Shown here one piece after another: positions 17,870 to 26,001 of a DNA stretch of 64,000 bases. Below the pieces are notes generated by a model. The model was not told where the DNA came from, made no database searches, and worked only from the letters and a program-made list of their open reading frames with translations. A program made the translations under genes and the position numbers. Every line of letters starts with the position of its first letter. The first letter of the stretch is position 1. Origin of the DNA: an uncultured Porphyromonadaceae bacterium (GTDB lineage: Bacteria; Bacteroidota; Bacteroidia; Bacteroidales; Muribaculaceae); NCBI GenBank assembly GCA_900544305.1, contig UQUV01000004.1, positions 1-64,000 on the forward strand, in the 5' to 3' direction.

Positions 17870-18919
17870 TTATTTAATTCCCAGTCTGTTGAGGGCTGCC
17901 TGATAGCGGCGGGCGTTGGCCATGTGTTCGGTCGACGATGCCGTAAAATTGTGGTAACCCGAGAAATCTTCTTTAGCGCACATGAAAATGTAGTCGTGCT
18001 GCGGAGCGTTGAGCACGGCGTTCAGTGTCGTTTTTTCCGGAAGACGGATAGGACCCGGCGGCAAGCCGATATTGCGGTAAGTGTTGTAGGGAGAATTTAC
18101 CTCCAGCTGCTTGTGCATGACGCGGCGAAGCTGGAAATCGCCGACAGCAAATTTGACGGTGGGATCGGATTGCAGCATGATACCTTTTTCAAGCCGGTTG
18201 AGATAGAGGCGTGCCACTTTCCCTTTTTCTGATGACTGTGCCGTTTCCTCTTCAACGATTGACGCCAATGTTGATACTTCGATGGGTGTCAGACCGATTT
18301 TTTCCGCTTTTTTCAAATGGTCTTCATCCCAAAAGGCATTGTAGGCTGCGTGAATTTTTTTCAGCACCTGTTCGGGTGTAGCCGTCCAGTAGAATTCGTA
18401 TGTGTCAGGAATGAGCAAGGCCGGCATGGTTTCTTTTGTCACGCCGTACTCCTTGTAAGTGTCGGCAGAAGTGAGATAATTCAGCATGTCGTCCTTTGTA
18501 AAGCTGAAAGCGTTTCCGGCACGTTCGGCGAAATCCTCCAGCGTGCGGAGGTTGTTGAACGTGAATTTAAAAGGCTGCTGTTGTTTGTTTGCCAGTGTCT
18601 TCCATAGGATAATGGGCGATGTTCCTGCCGGAATATAGTAGCGTCCGGTGCAGTTCTCGATATTGTTCCCGCCGGTGCCATTCAGCCGCATGACTTTTTG
18701 GGCTATCTTTTCTCCGAAATAAGTCTGGAGGGAGTCCTTGAGTGCTGCTTCAGTCGTGTTGGGATAGACGTAGAACACGACATCCTTATCCGTTTTTGAT
18801 GTGAACAGCGGTAAAACCACGATTGCACCCACAATAAGAATTGTGAGTGCAATGGCAGCTATGATAAGTTTCTTTTTTGTTTTTCTCTTTCCTGTAATCT
18901 CAACTTTTTCGTTTTCCAT
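17870..18919 (-). CDS. mltG: Endolytic murein transglycosylase MltG
   Basis: This 349-residue protein has one N-terminal transmembrane helix (about 17-38) and the YceG/MltG fold. The catalytic glutamate is E223 in ASIVEEET, equivalent to E. coli E218. Downstream conserved segments include LQSDPT, NTYRNIGLPPGPI and the C-terminal SGYHNF-type motif. It cleaves nascent peptidoglycan glycan strands to set their length at the inner membrane. It follows the Gly/Pro/His-rich gene by 11 bases on the same strand and is probably co-transcribed with it. Confidence 0.95.
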   Translation of the reverse strand: MENEKVEITGKRKTKKKLIIAAIALTILIVGAIVVLPLFTSKTDKDVVFYVYPNTTEAALKDSLQTYFGEKIAQKVMRLNGTGGNNIENCTGRYYIPAGTSPIILWKTLANKQQQPFKFTFNNLRTLEDFAERAGNAFSFTKDDMLNYLTSADTYKEYGVTKETMPALLIPDTYEFYWTATPEQVLKKIHAAYNAFWDEDHLKKAEKIGLTPIEVSTLASIVEEETAQSSEKGKVARLYLNRLEKGIMLQSDPTVKFAVGDFQLRRVMHKQLEVNSPYNTYRNIGLPPGPIRLPEKTTLNAVLNAPQHDYIFMCAKEDFSGYHNFTASSTEHMANARRYQAALNRLGIK

Positions 18920-18930
18920 TATTGATGTTG

Positions 18931-19833
18931 TTAGTTATATCCGTAGCTTAAAGTGGTGTAATAGCGTGTCTGTCCGGCAAATGACGGCAGCTGCTCGTAG
19001 GAGAGCGTGATGAAATGGTCGCCGAAGCGGTCAAACCATACGACTTGCAGCATGTTGCCTACCTGATACGAACTGGCGGGCGGTCCGTACATTTTGCTCA
19101 GCTTGCGCTGCAGCTTGTTGTAGCGCGACAGGTTGAAGCGGCTCGACGAGTCGGAGAAGCTGATGCTTGTCAGTCGTCCCATTCTGTCGTAGTAGGCAAT
19201 GGCATCCTCCCATTTGTAGCTCATTTCGCGGACGTTGCGCAAATATATTTCCGTTTCGCCATATCCGTCAATGTCGTATCCGTTGCTCCAGAGCAGGTCG
19301 ATGCTGTTGGAGAGCGAAAGCCCGAATGACAGTCCGATGAAGGTGTTCAGTACGGGCGCACTGTGGTAGGGCACGAATGTCGGCGGACGATGTGGGCGCG
19401 GCACCGGTTTCCAGCAAGGCCGGTGTGGACGATAGGGCGGTGGTGCAGGCGAAAATGTCGGATGTCCGTGTCCCGGATGGTGTGGAGGCGCTATGTCAGG
19501 TTTTCCGCCGGGGTGATGTCCGTGATTCGGTCGATTGCTGATTCCACCCGGATTTCCGCTTGGCTTGCCGCCATTCGGTTTGTGTCCGTGGTTTGGACGG
19601 TTGGTTATTCCACCTGGGTTTCCACCGGGTCTGCCTCCGTTCGGACGGTTGCCTGACGGTTTTTCGGGTTTCCCCGGCTTGTCAGGCTTCTCCGGTTTTT
19701 CGGGTTTGTTTGTTCCGCCTCTATAACCATTATATTGCGGAGCACTCGATTGTGCTGCGTAAATCTCAGCTGTCGGAAAAATCAAAGCCATGGCAACGAT
19801 TGCTCCCCACAGGATTCTGACTGTCGTTTTCAT
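18931..19833 (-). CDS. Secreted Gly/Pro/His-rich repeat protein
   Basis: The ATG at 19833 is chosen because it gives a typical signal peptide (about 1-26, ending Ile-Tyr-Ala-Ala); an earlier start at 19866 would place 11 polar residues before it. Residues about 38-115 are low-complexity: Lys-Pro-Glu repeats, then two copies of a unit containing NRPNHGH, then His-Pro-Gly and Pro-Tyr-Arg stretches. The C-terminal 130 residues look globular, with alternating Tyr/Asp/Ser strands. No family is recognised. Neighbour mltG suggests an envelope location. The His-rich section could bind metal or cell wall, but this is speculation. Confidence 0.75.
   Translation of the reverse strand: MKTTVRILWGAIVAMALIFPTAEIYAAQSSAPQYNGYRGGTNKPEKPEKPDKPGKPEKPSGNRPNGGRPGGNPGGITNRPNHGHKPNGGKPSGNPGGISNRPNHGHHPGGKPDIAPPHHPGHGHPTFSPAPPPYRPHRPCWKPVPRPHRPPTFVPYHSAPVLNTFIGLSFGLSLSNSIDLLWSNGYDIDGYGETEIYLRNVREMSYKWEDAIAYYDRMGRLTSISFSDSSSRFNLSRYNKLQRKLSKMYGPPASSYQVGNMLQVVWFDRFGDHFITLSYEQLPSFAGQTRYYTTLSYGYN
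19493..19718 (-). repeat. Coding tandem repeats (Lys-Pro-Glu and Gly-Asn-Pro-Gly-Gly units)
   Basis: Imperfect repeats of the type ggttttccgccggg and ggtttccaccgggt encode the low-complexity part of the 18931-19833 protein. They are in frame throughout. Confidence 0.7.
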
Positions 19834-19964
19834 AATTCTTGATTCTGTATTCGTTTCTTTATTCAATAGACCGCCAGTCGGCCTGTAGGTTTAATGATGT
19901 TTACGGATTTGACAAAAATTGTGACAAAATGAGATTCTCGCATTTAATTGTTAAATATAATTCT

Positions 19965-19972
19965 TAAATTTG
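19965..19972 (+). promoter_or_regulatory. -7 promoter box (TAAATTTG) for the TPR-HTH regulator
   Basis: Perfect TAnnTTTG match 57 bases upstream of the ATG at 20030. The spacing to an upstream TTG is only 14 bases, so the -33 element is uncertain. Confidence 0.45.
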
Positions 19973-20029
19973 TAGTGGTGAAATTTTTTCAAAATATTAA
20001 CTCTTAATCTGTCCGGTTTGAAAGCTATT

Positions 20030-21685
20030 ATGAAAGGCTTTTCCTATGTGTTACTGATAGTTGTGGGTTGTTTGCTGTGGTGTTGTTCGCCTGCGGAAAC
20101 ACCCATCGAGCAATCGTTGCGGCGGTTGGATGACAGCATTGCCAACCGTGGAGCCATTCGGGAACGGAAAGAAAAGCAACTGCAGCAGTTTAGGGCTCTG
20201 GTAGAGGAGGCCAAATTGCCCCATGAACGATACAAGGCGTTGTCGGCTCTCTACAATGCCTATCGAAATTATAATGTCGACTCTACTCTTCACTATGCCT
20301 TGCTGAAAAAAACGGTGGCCCTTTCTGTTGAGGACCCTTTGCTGATTCAGGACGCTACGCTCGACATTGTGAGCATCAGTGCCATTAACGGGTTCTATGT
20401 GGAGGCTCTTCAGGAACTGGAGAAACTGGATACCGCCCGGCTTTCGCCTGTAATTTACCAAAAATATCTGCAGACACGTGTCACGCTCTATGATTCGATG
20501 GTAAATACCTACCGCGAGCAGGGTGTGTGGGACAATTACAGTCAAACGCTGGTGGGATACCGGGAAAAACTGTTGCCTTTGCTTGATGCCGACAGCCCTG
20601 ATTTTCTTATCATGCTGATTTCACTGGAGAGGGAAATCGGCGGCGTGAAGAAGGAAAGCATTGTTTCTGCCGAAAACCGGCTGGCTGCCGACGAAAGTCT
20701 TTCGTTGCACGAGAGGGCAGTGCTCAGCTATGTGCTGTCGCATGCCTATGAAGAAAATAACGACCCGGAGCGGGCACTGTATCATCTTGTCCAGGCTGCC
20801 ATTTACGACATAAGTACACCTGTGAGGGAACATAAGTCATTGTACGAGCTGGCAGACAAACTGTTTGCCAAGGGTGACATCGAGCGTGCCTACCGCTATA
20901 TTGACACCTCTATCGAGGATTTGTCGAACACGAAGGCGAGGGTGCAGATGCAGTCGCTCGAGGATTTGATTCCCGGCATCATATCAGCCTATAACGCCAA
21001 AAAGGAAAGCGACCGCTTCAACCTGATGCTGCTTTTGGTGCTGGTCAGTGTGGTGGCTGTGCTGCTGATTGTGCTGTTGCTTCTGCTTTCACGTGCCAAG
21101 AAGAAAGTGCAGCAGTCCAACCGCCGAACGGAGGAAATGAATGCCGCCCTCAATGAAACGAATAACGAGCTTTGCGAGCTCAACCGGCGTATTGCCGAAT
21201 CCGACAATGTAAAGGAAATCTATATCGGGCAATATATAGAAATGTGTTCGTCCTATATCGAGCGCATGGAGAAGTACCGCGCTAACCTGTTGAACGTGTC
21301 GCGGACAAAGGGTGCGAAGGAACTTACGGAAGCGTTGAAGTCATCGTCGTTTATCAGCAGTGAGTTGAGCGATTTTTATTTGAAGTTCGACGTGTCGTTT
21401 CTTCACATCTATCCGAATTTCGTTGAAGAGTTCAACAGCCTTCTCCGTGAGGAATGCAGGTTCGACATTACTCCCGGAAAACCGCTGAACACCGAACTCC
21501 GCGTGTTCGCCCTCATTCGTTTAGGAATCACCGACAGCAACAAGATTGCCGAATTCCTCCGCCGTTCTGTTTCCACCATCTACAACTATCGGGTGAAAAT
21601 GCGCAATGCCGCCAAGTTCGATCGTGAGGATTTTGAAAAGCAGGTGATGAAAATAGGCAAAAATGACTTCAAAACCAACTACTAA
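20030..21685 (+). CDS. Membrane TPR regulator, DUF6377 type, with C-terminal HTH
   Basis: I use the ATG at 20030; an in-frame TTG at 20018 adds four residues. The 551-residue protein has a signal sequence with a Cys-Cys-Ser lipobox-like end (about residue 20). A helical TPR-like region (about 30-320) follows, then one strong transmembrane helix (about 322-345), a coiled coil (about 350-390), and a C-terminal region with a helix-turn-helix (SNKIAEFLRRSVSTIYNYR, about 505-523). The topology implies a periplasmic sensor joined to a cytoplasmic DNA-binding domain in one chain. Related DUF6377 proteins sit beside polysaccharide loci in Bacteroides. The next gene is the GH97 glucosidase, its likely target. 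Confidence 0.8.
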   Translation: MKGFSYVLLIVVGCLLWCCSPAETPIEQSLRRLDDSIANRGAIRERKEKQLQQFRALVEEAKLPHERYKALSALYNAYRNYNVDSTLHYALLKKTVALSVEDPLLIQDATLDIVSISAINGFYVEALQELEKLDTARLSPVIYQKYLQTRVTLYDSMVNTYREQGVWDNYSQTLVGYREKLLPLLDADSPDFLIMLISLEREIGGVKKESIVSAENRLAADESLSLHERAVLSYVLSHAYEENNDPERALYHLVQAAIYDISTPVREHKSLYELADKLFAKGDIERAYRYIDTSIEDLSNTKARVQMQSLEDLIPGIISAYNAKKESDRFNLMLLLVLVSVVAVLLIVLLLLLSRAKKKVQQSNRRTEEMNAALNETNNELCELNRRIAESDNVKEIYIGQYIEMCSSYIERMEKYRANLLNVSRTKGAKELTEALKSSSFISSELSDFYLKFDVSFLHIYPNFVEEFNSLLREECRFDITPGKPLNTELRVFALIRLGITDSNKIAEFLRRSVSTIYNYRVKMRNAAKFDREDFEKQVMKIGKNDFKTNY

Positions 21686-21767
21686 TATTCGTTGATTGGT
21701 TTTGATTAAATTGTTGATATATAGTGTTGTAATGTTTTAATTTTACTACTATTTTTATCAAAGGCAG

Positions 21768-21797
21768 TTGTTGGTATCGATATAGTGCTTAATTTTG
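21768..21797 (+). promoter_or_regulatory. Promoter for GH97 (TTG - 19 bases - TAATTTTG)
   Basis: A perfect -7 box (21790-21797) follows TTG (21768-21770) at 19 bases, the expected Bacteroides -33/-7 spacing. The transcript would start near 21801-21804 and have a leader of about 155 bases. Confidence 0.65.
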
Positions 21798-21800
21798 AAC

Positions 21801-21899
21801 TGCAATAAGGAAGTACGGTATAACAGGAACGACAAGTTCAGGAGTATTGGAAACATTATTAGGGCTTTATTTGAAGGAATTGTACTTCCTTATTTTGCA
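21801..21899 (+). promoter_or_regulatory. Structured 5' leader of GH97 (long inverted repeat)
   Basis: tgcaataaggaagtac (21801-21816) is complementary to gtacttccttattttgca (21882-21899) except for a 2-base bulge, enclosing 65 bases. The left arm starts at the predicted transcript start. No known riboswitch family is recognised. Confidence 0.5.
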
Positions 21900-21956
21900 T
21901 ATAGCAGTTGACGTGAGAAAAAGACATTAATAATATAAACATTAAAATTTTTTACT

Positions 21957-24110
21957 ATGAAACGAATCTTGTTATCAACGTTTGTTGCTTGTTCCGCAAT
22001 GTTCGCTTTCGCAGCAGAAACGGTGCAATCGCCGGACGGAAACCTTTCGGTAACTTTCGACTTGAACAAGGAAGGAACTCCGACCTATTCAATGAATTTT
22101 AAGGGCAAGGAAGTGATGAAGCCGAGTAAATTGGGCTTGGAACTGAAAAAAGGCACTTCTTTAATGGACGGTTTCAAACTGGAAAAAACTACACGCTCCA
22201 CTTTCGACGAAACATGGGAGCCGGTGTGGGGTGAAACAAAGACTATCCGCAACCACTACAATGAAATGGCTGTACGCCTTTCTCAGCAGGCCGACGGCAA
22301 GACCCGCTATATGATTATCCGTTTCCGTGTTTATGACGACGGTATGGGTTTGCGCTACGAATGGCCGGAACAGAAGGATTTCACTTATTTTGTCATCAAG
22401 GAAGAACATACGCAGTTTGCCATGACCGGCGACCACACTGCTTATTGGATTCCGGGCGACTACGACACTCAGGAATATGACTACGCTATTACCCGTTTGT
22501 CGGAAATCCGTGGAAAAATGAATGAAATGCTGAACCCGGGCAACGCTTCAACAACGGTGTTCTCTCCGACAGGCGTTCAGACTTCACTTCAAATCAAGAC
22601 TGACGACGGTATTTATTTGAACCTTCACGAGGCTGCTTGTATCAACTATTCAACAATGCACCTCAACCTCGACGACAAGAATCTGGTGTTCGAATCATGG
22701 CTGACTCCGGATGCACGCGGCGACAAAGGCCATATGATGGCTCCGTGCCATACTCCGTGGCGTACGGTTATGGTGACCGACAATGCCTGCGACGTTTTGG
22801 CATCTAAGCTGATTCTCAACTTGAACGAACCTTGTAAAATTGAAGATACTTCCTGGATTCATCCTACAAAATATATGGGTGTATGGTGGGAAATGATTAC
22901 CGGCAAGGGTACTTGGTCATATACAAATTTCCACGCAGTAAACCTCGACAGCATCGACTATAAGAGTGCAAAGCCTAACAACACTCACAGCGCCAACAAT
23001 GAAAACGTGAAACGCTATATCGACTTTGCTTCTGAACACGGTTTTGACCAGTTGCTCGTTGAAGGTTGGAACATCGGTTGGGAAGACTGGATTGGCAATG
23101 ACAAGGACTATGTGTTCGATTTCGTTACTCCTAACCCGGATTTCGACATCGAAATGCTCAACAAGTATGCCCACGACAAAGGCATCAAATTGATGATGCA
23201 CCACGAAACTTCCGGTTCGCTCCGCAACTACGAACGTCACATGGAAGCTGCTTACGATTTGATGAACAAATATGGCTACGATGCCGTGAAGAGCGGTTAT
23301 GTAGGTAATATCATTCCGCGTGGCGAATACCACTACGGACAGTGGGCCAACAATCACTACCTCTATGCTATCCAGCAGGCTGCAAAACATAAAATCATGG
23401 TGAACGCTCACGAGGCTACACGCCCGACAGGTTTGTGCCGTACATATCCTAACCTTGTAGGTAATGAAAGTGCCCGGGGTACAGAGTATCAGGCTTTCGG
23501 CGGAACAATGCCTCACCACGTTACAATTCTGCCGTTTACCCGTTTGCAGGGCGGTCCGATGGACTACACTCCGGGTATCTTCTGCATGGATCTTTCCAAG
23601 TTTGCTCCTAACAACCAGTCAAAGGTTAATTCAACGCTTTGCAACCAGTTGGCTCTTTATGTGACAATGTACTCACCGCTCCAGATGGCGGCCGACCTTC
23701 CGGAAAACTATGCCCGCTATATGGACGCTTTCCAATTCATCAAGGATGTAGCTGTAGATTGGGACGACAGTAAATATTTGTCAGCCGAACCGGGCAAATA
23801 TATCGTTGCAGCCCGTAAGGCAAAAGGCACTGAAAACTGGTTTGTTGGTGGTGTTACAAATGAAGAAGCACGCACAATGCCGTTGGCATTCGACTTCCTT
23901 AACAAGGATCAGAAATATGTAGCTACTGTCTATGCAGATGCAAAAGATGCCGACTACGCTACAAACCCGGAAAAATATGTGATTACGAAGGGTATCGTTA
24001 CCGCTAAGGATAAAGTGAAAATCTTTATGGCACGCGGCGGTGGTTTCGCTGTAAGCCTTGTTCCGGCAACAGATGCCGACAAAGGTTTGAAAAAACTGAA
24101 ACTGAAATAA
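21957..24110 (+). CDS. GH97 alpha-glucosidase, SusB-like, inverting type
   Basis: This 717-residue secreted enzyme has a signal peptide (about 1-20), the GH97 N-terminal beta-sandwich (about 21-270), the TIM barrel (about 275-620) and a C-terminal sandwich. The inverting-type catalytic glutamates are visible: E417 in MMHHETSGS, E486 in NAHEATRP, E504 and E510 in NESARGTEY. These correspond to SusB E439, E508, E526 and E532 with a constant offset of 22. It therefore groups with calcium-dependent inverting alpha-glucosidases rather than the retaining GH97 galactosidases that use Asp. It likely trims alpha-glucans in the periplasm. No SusC/D pair is adjacent; the regulator upstream and its own structured leader suggest individual control. 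Confidence 0.95.
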   Translation: MKRILLSTFVACSAMFAFAAETVQSPDGNLSVTFDLNKEGTPTYSMNFKGKEVMKPSKLGLELKKGTSLMDGFKLEKTTRSTFDETWEPVWGETKTIRNHYNEMAVRLSQQADGKTRYMIIRFRVYDDGMGLRYEWPEQKDFTYFVIKEEHTQFAMTGDHTAYWIPGDYDTQEYDYAITRLSEIRGKMNEMLNPGNASTTVFSPTGVQTSLQIKTDDGIYLNLHEAACINYSTMHLNLDDKNLVFESWLTPDARGDKGHMMAPCHTPWRTVMVTDNACDVLASKLILNLNEPCKIEDTSWIHPTKYMGVWWEMITGKGTWSYTNFHAVNLDSIDYKSAKPNNTHSANNENVKRYIDFASEHGFDQLLVEGWNIGWEDWIGNDKDYVFDFVTPNPDFDIEMLNKYAHDKGIKLMMHHETSGSLRNYERHMEAAYDLMNKYGYDAVKSGYVGNIIPRGEYHYGQWANNHYLYAIQQAAKHKIMVNAHEATRPTGLCRTYPNLVGNESARGTEYQAFGGTMPHHVTILPFTRLQGGPMDYTPGIFCMDLSKFAPNNQSKVNSTLCNQLALYVTMYSPLQMAADLPENYARYMDAFQFIKDVAVDWDDSKYLSAEPGKYIVAARKAKGTENWFVGGVTNEEARTMPLAFDFLNKDQKYVATVYADAKDADYATNPEKYVITKGIVTAKDKVKIFMARGGGFAVSLVPATDADKGLKKLKLK

Positions 24111-24137
24111 AACAGGTACATTTTAAGGACATTACAG

Positions 24138-24175
24138 AAGCTGCTGTATTCTTCCATAGGATACGGCAGTTTTTA
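24138..24175 (+). terminator. Intrinsic terminator after GH97
   Basis: A 14-bp stem (aagctgctgtattc with ggatacggcagttt, three G-T pairs) has a 7-base loop and is followed by T residues. Confidence 0.8.
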
Positions 24176-24258
24176 TGTTGTAAAAACGAAAAATTTTCTT
24201 TTAGTTTCCAAAAACATGTTTTATCTTTACAAAATCCAATTTAAAGATAGATGTGGCT

Positions 24259-24783
24259 ATGAAACAATATTATTTTGTAAACAGCCAGGGACAGCAGATT
24301 GGCCCTGTGCCGATGGAAGAGTTGAGAAATCACAATATACAACGCAATACTCCCGTTTGGTGTGAGGGTATGACAGACTGGGCGGAAGCAGGTCAGGTGC
24401 CGGAACTGGGATTCCTTTTTGCCTCTGGTCCGACATACGGTTATGGACAAGGCGGTTATTCGCAGGGCAGTTTTGGCAACATGCCACCGCAGAATCCAGG
24501 CTATAACGCTCCGATGCAGAAGCCTGACAATTATTTGGTTTGGTCAATTCTCTGTACGGTGCTTTGCTGTATCCCGTTTGGTGTTGCGGCTATCGTATTT
24601 GCGTCAAAGGTGGATTCCCTGTGGTCGCAAGGCAGATATGACGAGGCTGTCGCTGCTGCAAACAAGGCAAAGAAATATACCATCATTGGTGCTGTCACTT
24701 CCATTGTAATTGGTATCCTCTATTTCATTTTAGTGGTATCATTGGGGATTTTTAGTGCCAGTGAAGAGTTGTACTACTATTAA
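24259..24783 (+). CDS. GYF_2 plus CD225/dispanin-type membrane protein, copy 1
   Basis: The ATG at 24259 is preferred to the GTG at 24253. The 174-residue product has a GYF_2 domain at residues 1-55 (YYFVNSQGQQIGPV...VWCEGMTDWAEAGQVPEL), a Gly/Tyr/Gln/Pro-rich linker (about 60-88), then a CD225-like two-helix membrane region (about 92-115 and 140-165) with a conserved VDSLWSQGRYDEA loop. GYF_2 domains probably bind peptides or partner proteins at the cytoplasmic face; CD225 helices sit in membranes. The last base of its stop overlaps the start of the DUF2752 gene. A weak -7 box (TATCTTTA) is near 24222. Confidence 0.88.
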   Translation: MKQYYFVNSQGQQIGPVPMEELRNHNIQRNTPVWCEGMTDWAEAGQVPELGFLFASGPTYGYGQGGYSQGSFGNMPPQNPGYNAPMQKPDNYLVWSILCTVLCCIPFGVAAIVFASKVDSLWSQGRYDEAVAAANKAKKYTIIGAVTSIVIGILYFILVVSLGIFSASEELYYY

Positions 24784-25184
24784 TGGCAGTTGTTGGCGAT
24801 AGAAAGAAACGGAGACTTTGGCTCCTCATCATAGTGGCGGCGGTAATTATCGTCGCCATTTATTCTTATTATGTAGACACGTTGCAGTCGGAATGGGCTC
24901 CCAAATGCTTTTTTCTGATGCTGACGGGGTGGAAATGTCCGGGTTGTGGTACTCAAAGGGCTTTTCACGAATTGGCTCACCTGAATTTCGCAGGCGTGTG
25001 GCATACGAATCCCATTCTGTTTTTGGCAATACCCTATATGTTGCTGCTTGCCTATCTGAGTTATTTCGGCGGAGAGCGTCGTTTCCCTCGGCTGAATGCG
25101 GCTGTCTACAGTTCACGTGGGGTTATGGCCGTGTTTTACATTATAATTGGTTACTGGGTGTTGCGGAATGTGTTTGGTTTTTAA
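24783..25184 (+). CDS. DUF2752 membrane protein
   Basis: This 133-residue protein has three hydrophobic helices and the DUF2752 signature GWKCPGCGTQRA (about residues 50-61), whose CPxCG motif is the family hallmark. The function of the family is unknown. DUF2752 genes often sit beside TM2 or CD225 genes in Bacteroidota. Translation is coupled to the preceding GYF_2-CD225 gene through a TAATG overlap. Confidence 0.88.
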   Translation: MAVVGDRKKRRLWLLIIVAAVIIVAIYSYYVDTLQSEWAPKCFFLMLTGWKCPGCGTQRAFHELAHLNFAGVWHTNPILFLAIPYMLLLAYLSYFGGERRFPRLNAAVYSSRGVMAVFYIIIGYWVLRNVFGF

Positions 25185-25262
25185 ATCCCAATCGGTCTTT
25201 GACCCCCAATAATGAGTTAAGGATATCAACAACAGTACAAAATCCAACAAGCTAATTGGGTT

Positions 25263-25306
25263 AAAAAGAGCCGGAAAGATTTATGCAAAATCGTTGCGGC
25301 TTTTTA
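25263..25306 (+). terminator. Possible weak terminator after DUF2752
   Basis: aaagagccg pairs with cggcttttt over a 23-base loop; the T-run is part of the stem. It may partly separate the two GYF_2 genes. Confidence 0.35.
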
Positions 25307-25344
25307 GAATAATATGTATTTTAGGGCTTTAAATTTATGTATCA

Positions 25345-25854
25345 ATGAAGTACTATTATTTCATAAACAGTTTCAATAATCGGAAAGGTCCGTTTCGCAT
25401 AGACGAACTGCATAATTACAATATTCTGCGCACAACTTTGGTGTGGTGTGAAGGCATGCCCAACTGGCAGCCGGCGGGTCAGGTGCCTGAACTGGCTTTC
25501 CTGTTTCAGTCGCAGAATTATGGACAAGGCTATTCGCAGTCTTACACGCAGACTCCTCAACCTTTGTCCAATAAGCCCGACAGTTATCTGGTATGGTCGA
25601 TTCTCAACTTGATTTTCTGTAACCTGTTCGTGGGAATTGCTGCTCTTGTGTTCAGTATTATGGTGGAATACAATTGGGACCGTCAGAAATATGACCAGGC
25701 TGCATCGGCATCCAAAAATGCCCGTATCTTTAATATTATCGGTTTGGTATTGGGTGTTCTCAGTGTGGTGGCATGGATTGTGATTTGGGCTCTTTACGGG
25801 TTCACTATTTTCGGACTGTTAGGTCTGGCCGGCGCCGAAATGTGCTATTGGTAA
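25345..25854 (+). CDS. GYF_2 plus CD225/dispanin-type membrane protein, copy 2
   Basis: This 169-residue paralogue of the 24259 gene has the same order: GYF_2 (residues 1-52, with VWCEGMPNWQPAGQVPEL), a Gln/Ser/Tyr linker, and two membrane helices (about 80-102 and 128-155) around a YNWDRQKYDQAASAS loop. The GYF cores are clearly similar, while the linkers and second helices differ. The two copies flank DUF2752, suggesting duplication followed by divergence. Product is an inner-membrane protein with a cytoplasmic GYF_2 head by inference. Confidence 0.87.
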   Translation: MKYYYFINSFNNRKGPFRIDELHNYNILRTTLVWCEGMPNWQPAGQVPELAFLFQSQNYGQGYSQSYTQTPQPLSNKPDSYLVWSILNLIFCNLFVGIAALVFSIMVEYNWDRQKYDQAASASKNARIFNIIGLVLGVLSVVAWIVIWALYGFTIFGLLGLAGAEMCYW

Positions 25855-25925
25855 TGCCTTTATAAAGGGGAAATTCTGTTCGATATAAACTTGTTGCAAA
25901 ACTTTTATATGTGAACAAATTTCGT

Positions 25926-25933
25926 TACTTTTG
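25926..25933 (+). promoter_or_regulatory. -7 promoter box (TACTTTTG) upstream of 26002
   Basis: Perfect TAnnTTTG match. The predicted start is near 25940, at the base of the hairpin at 25941-25973. No good -33 element is seen. Confidence 0.5.
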
Positions 25934-25940
25934 TATATGT

Positions 25941-25973
25941 CCGGTTGTGGGAGATTTCTACTCTCGCAATCGG
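25941..25973 (+). promoter_or_regulatory. 5' leader hairpin
   Basis: A 13-bp stem (ccggttgtgggag with ctctcgcaatcgg, three G-T pairs) has a 7-base loop, immediately after the -7 box and 28 bases before the ATG at 26002. There is no T-run, so it is not an intrinsic terminator. Confidence 0.45.
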
Positions 25974-26001
25974 AGTAACTTAAAATAATATAAAGGGAAC
26001 T

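Noticed and set aside
19493..19718. Regular short repeats considered as a CRISPR array or minisatellite
   Set aside because: Units are imperfect, lack spacers and stay in frame within a coding region; they encode Pro/Gly/His repeats.
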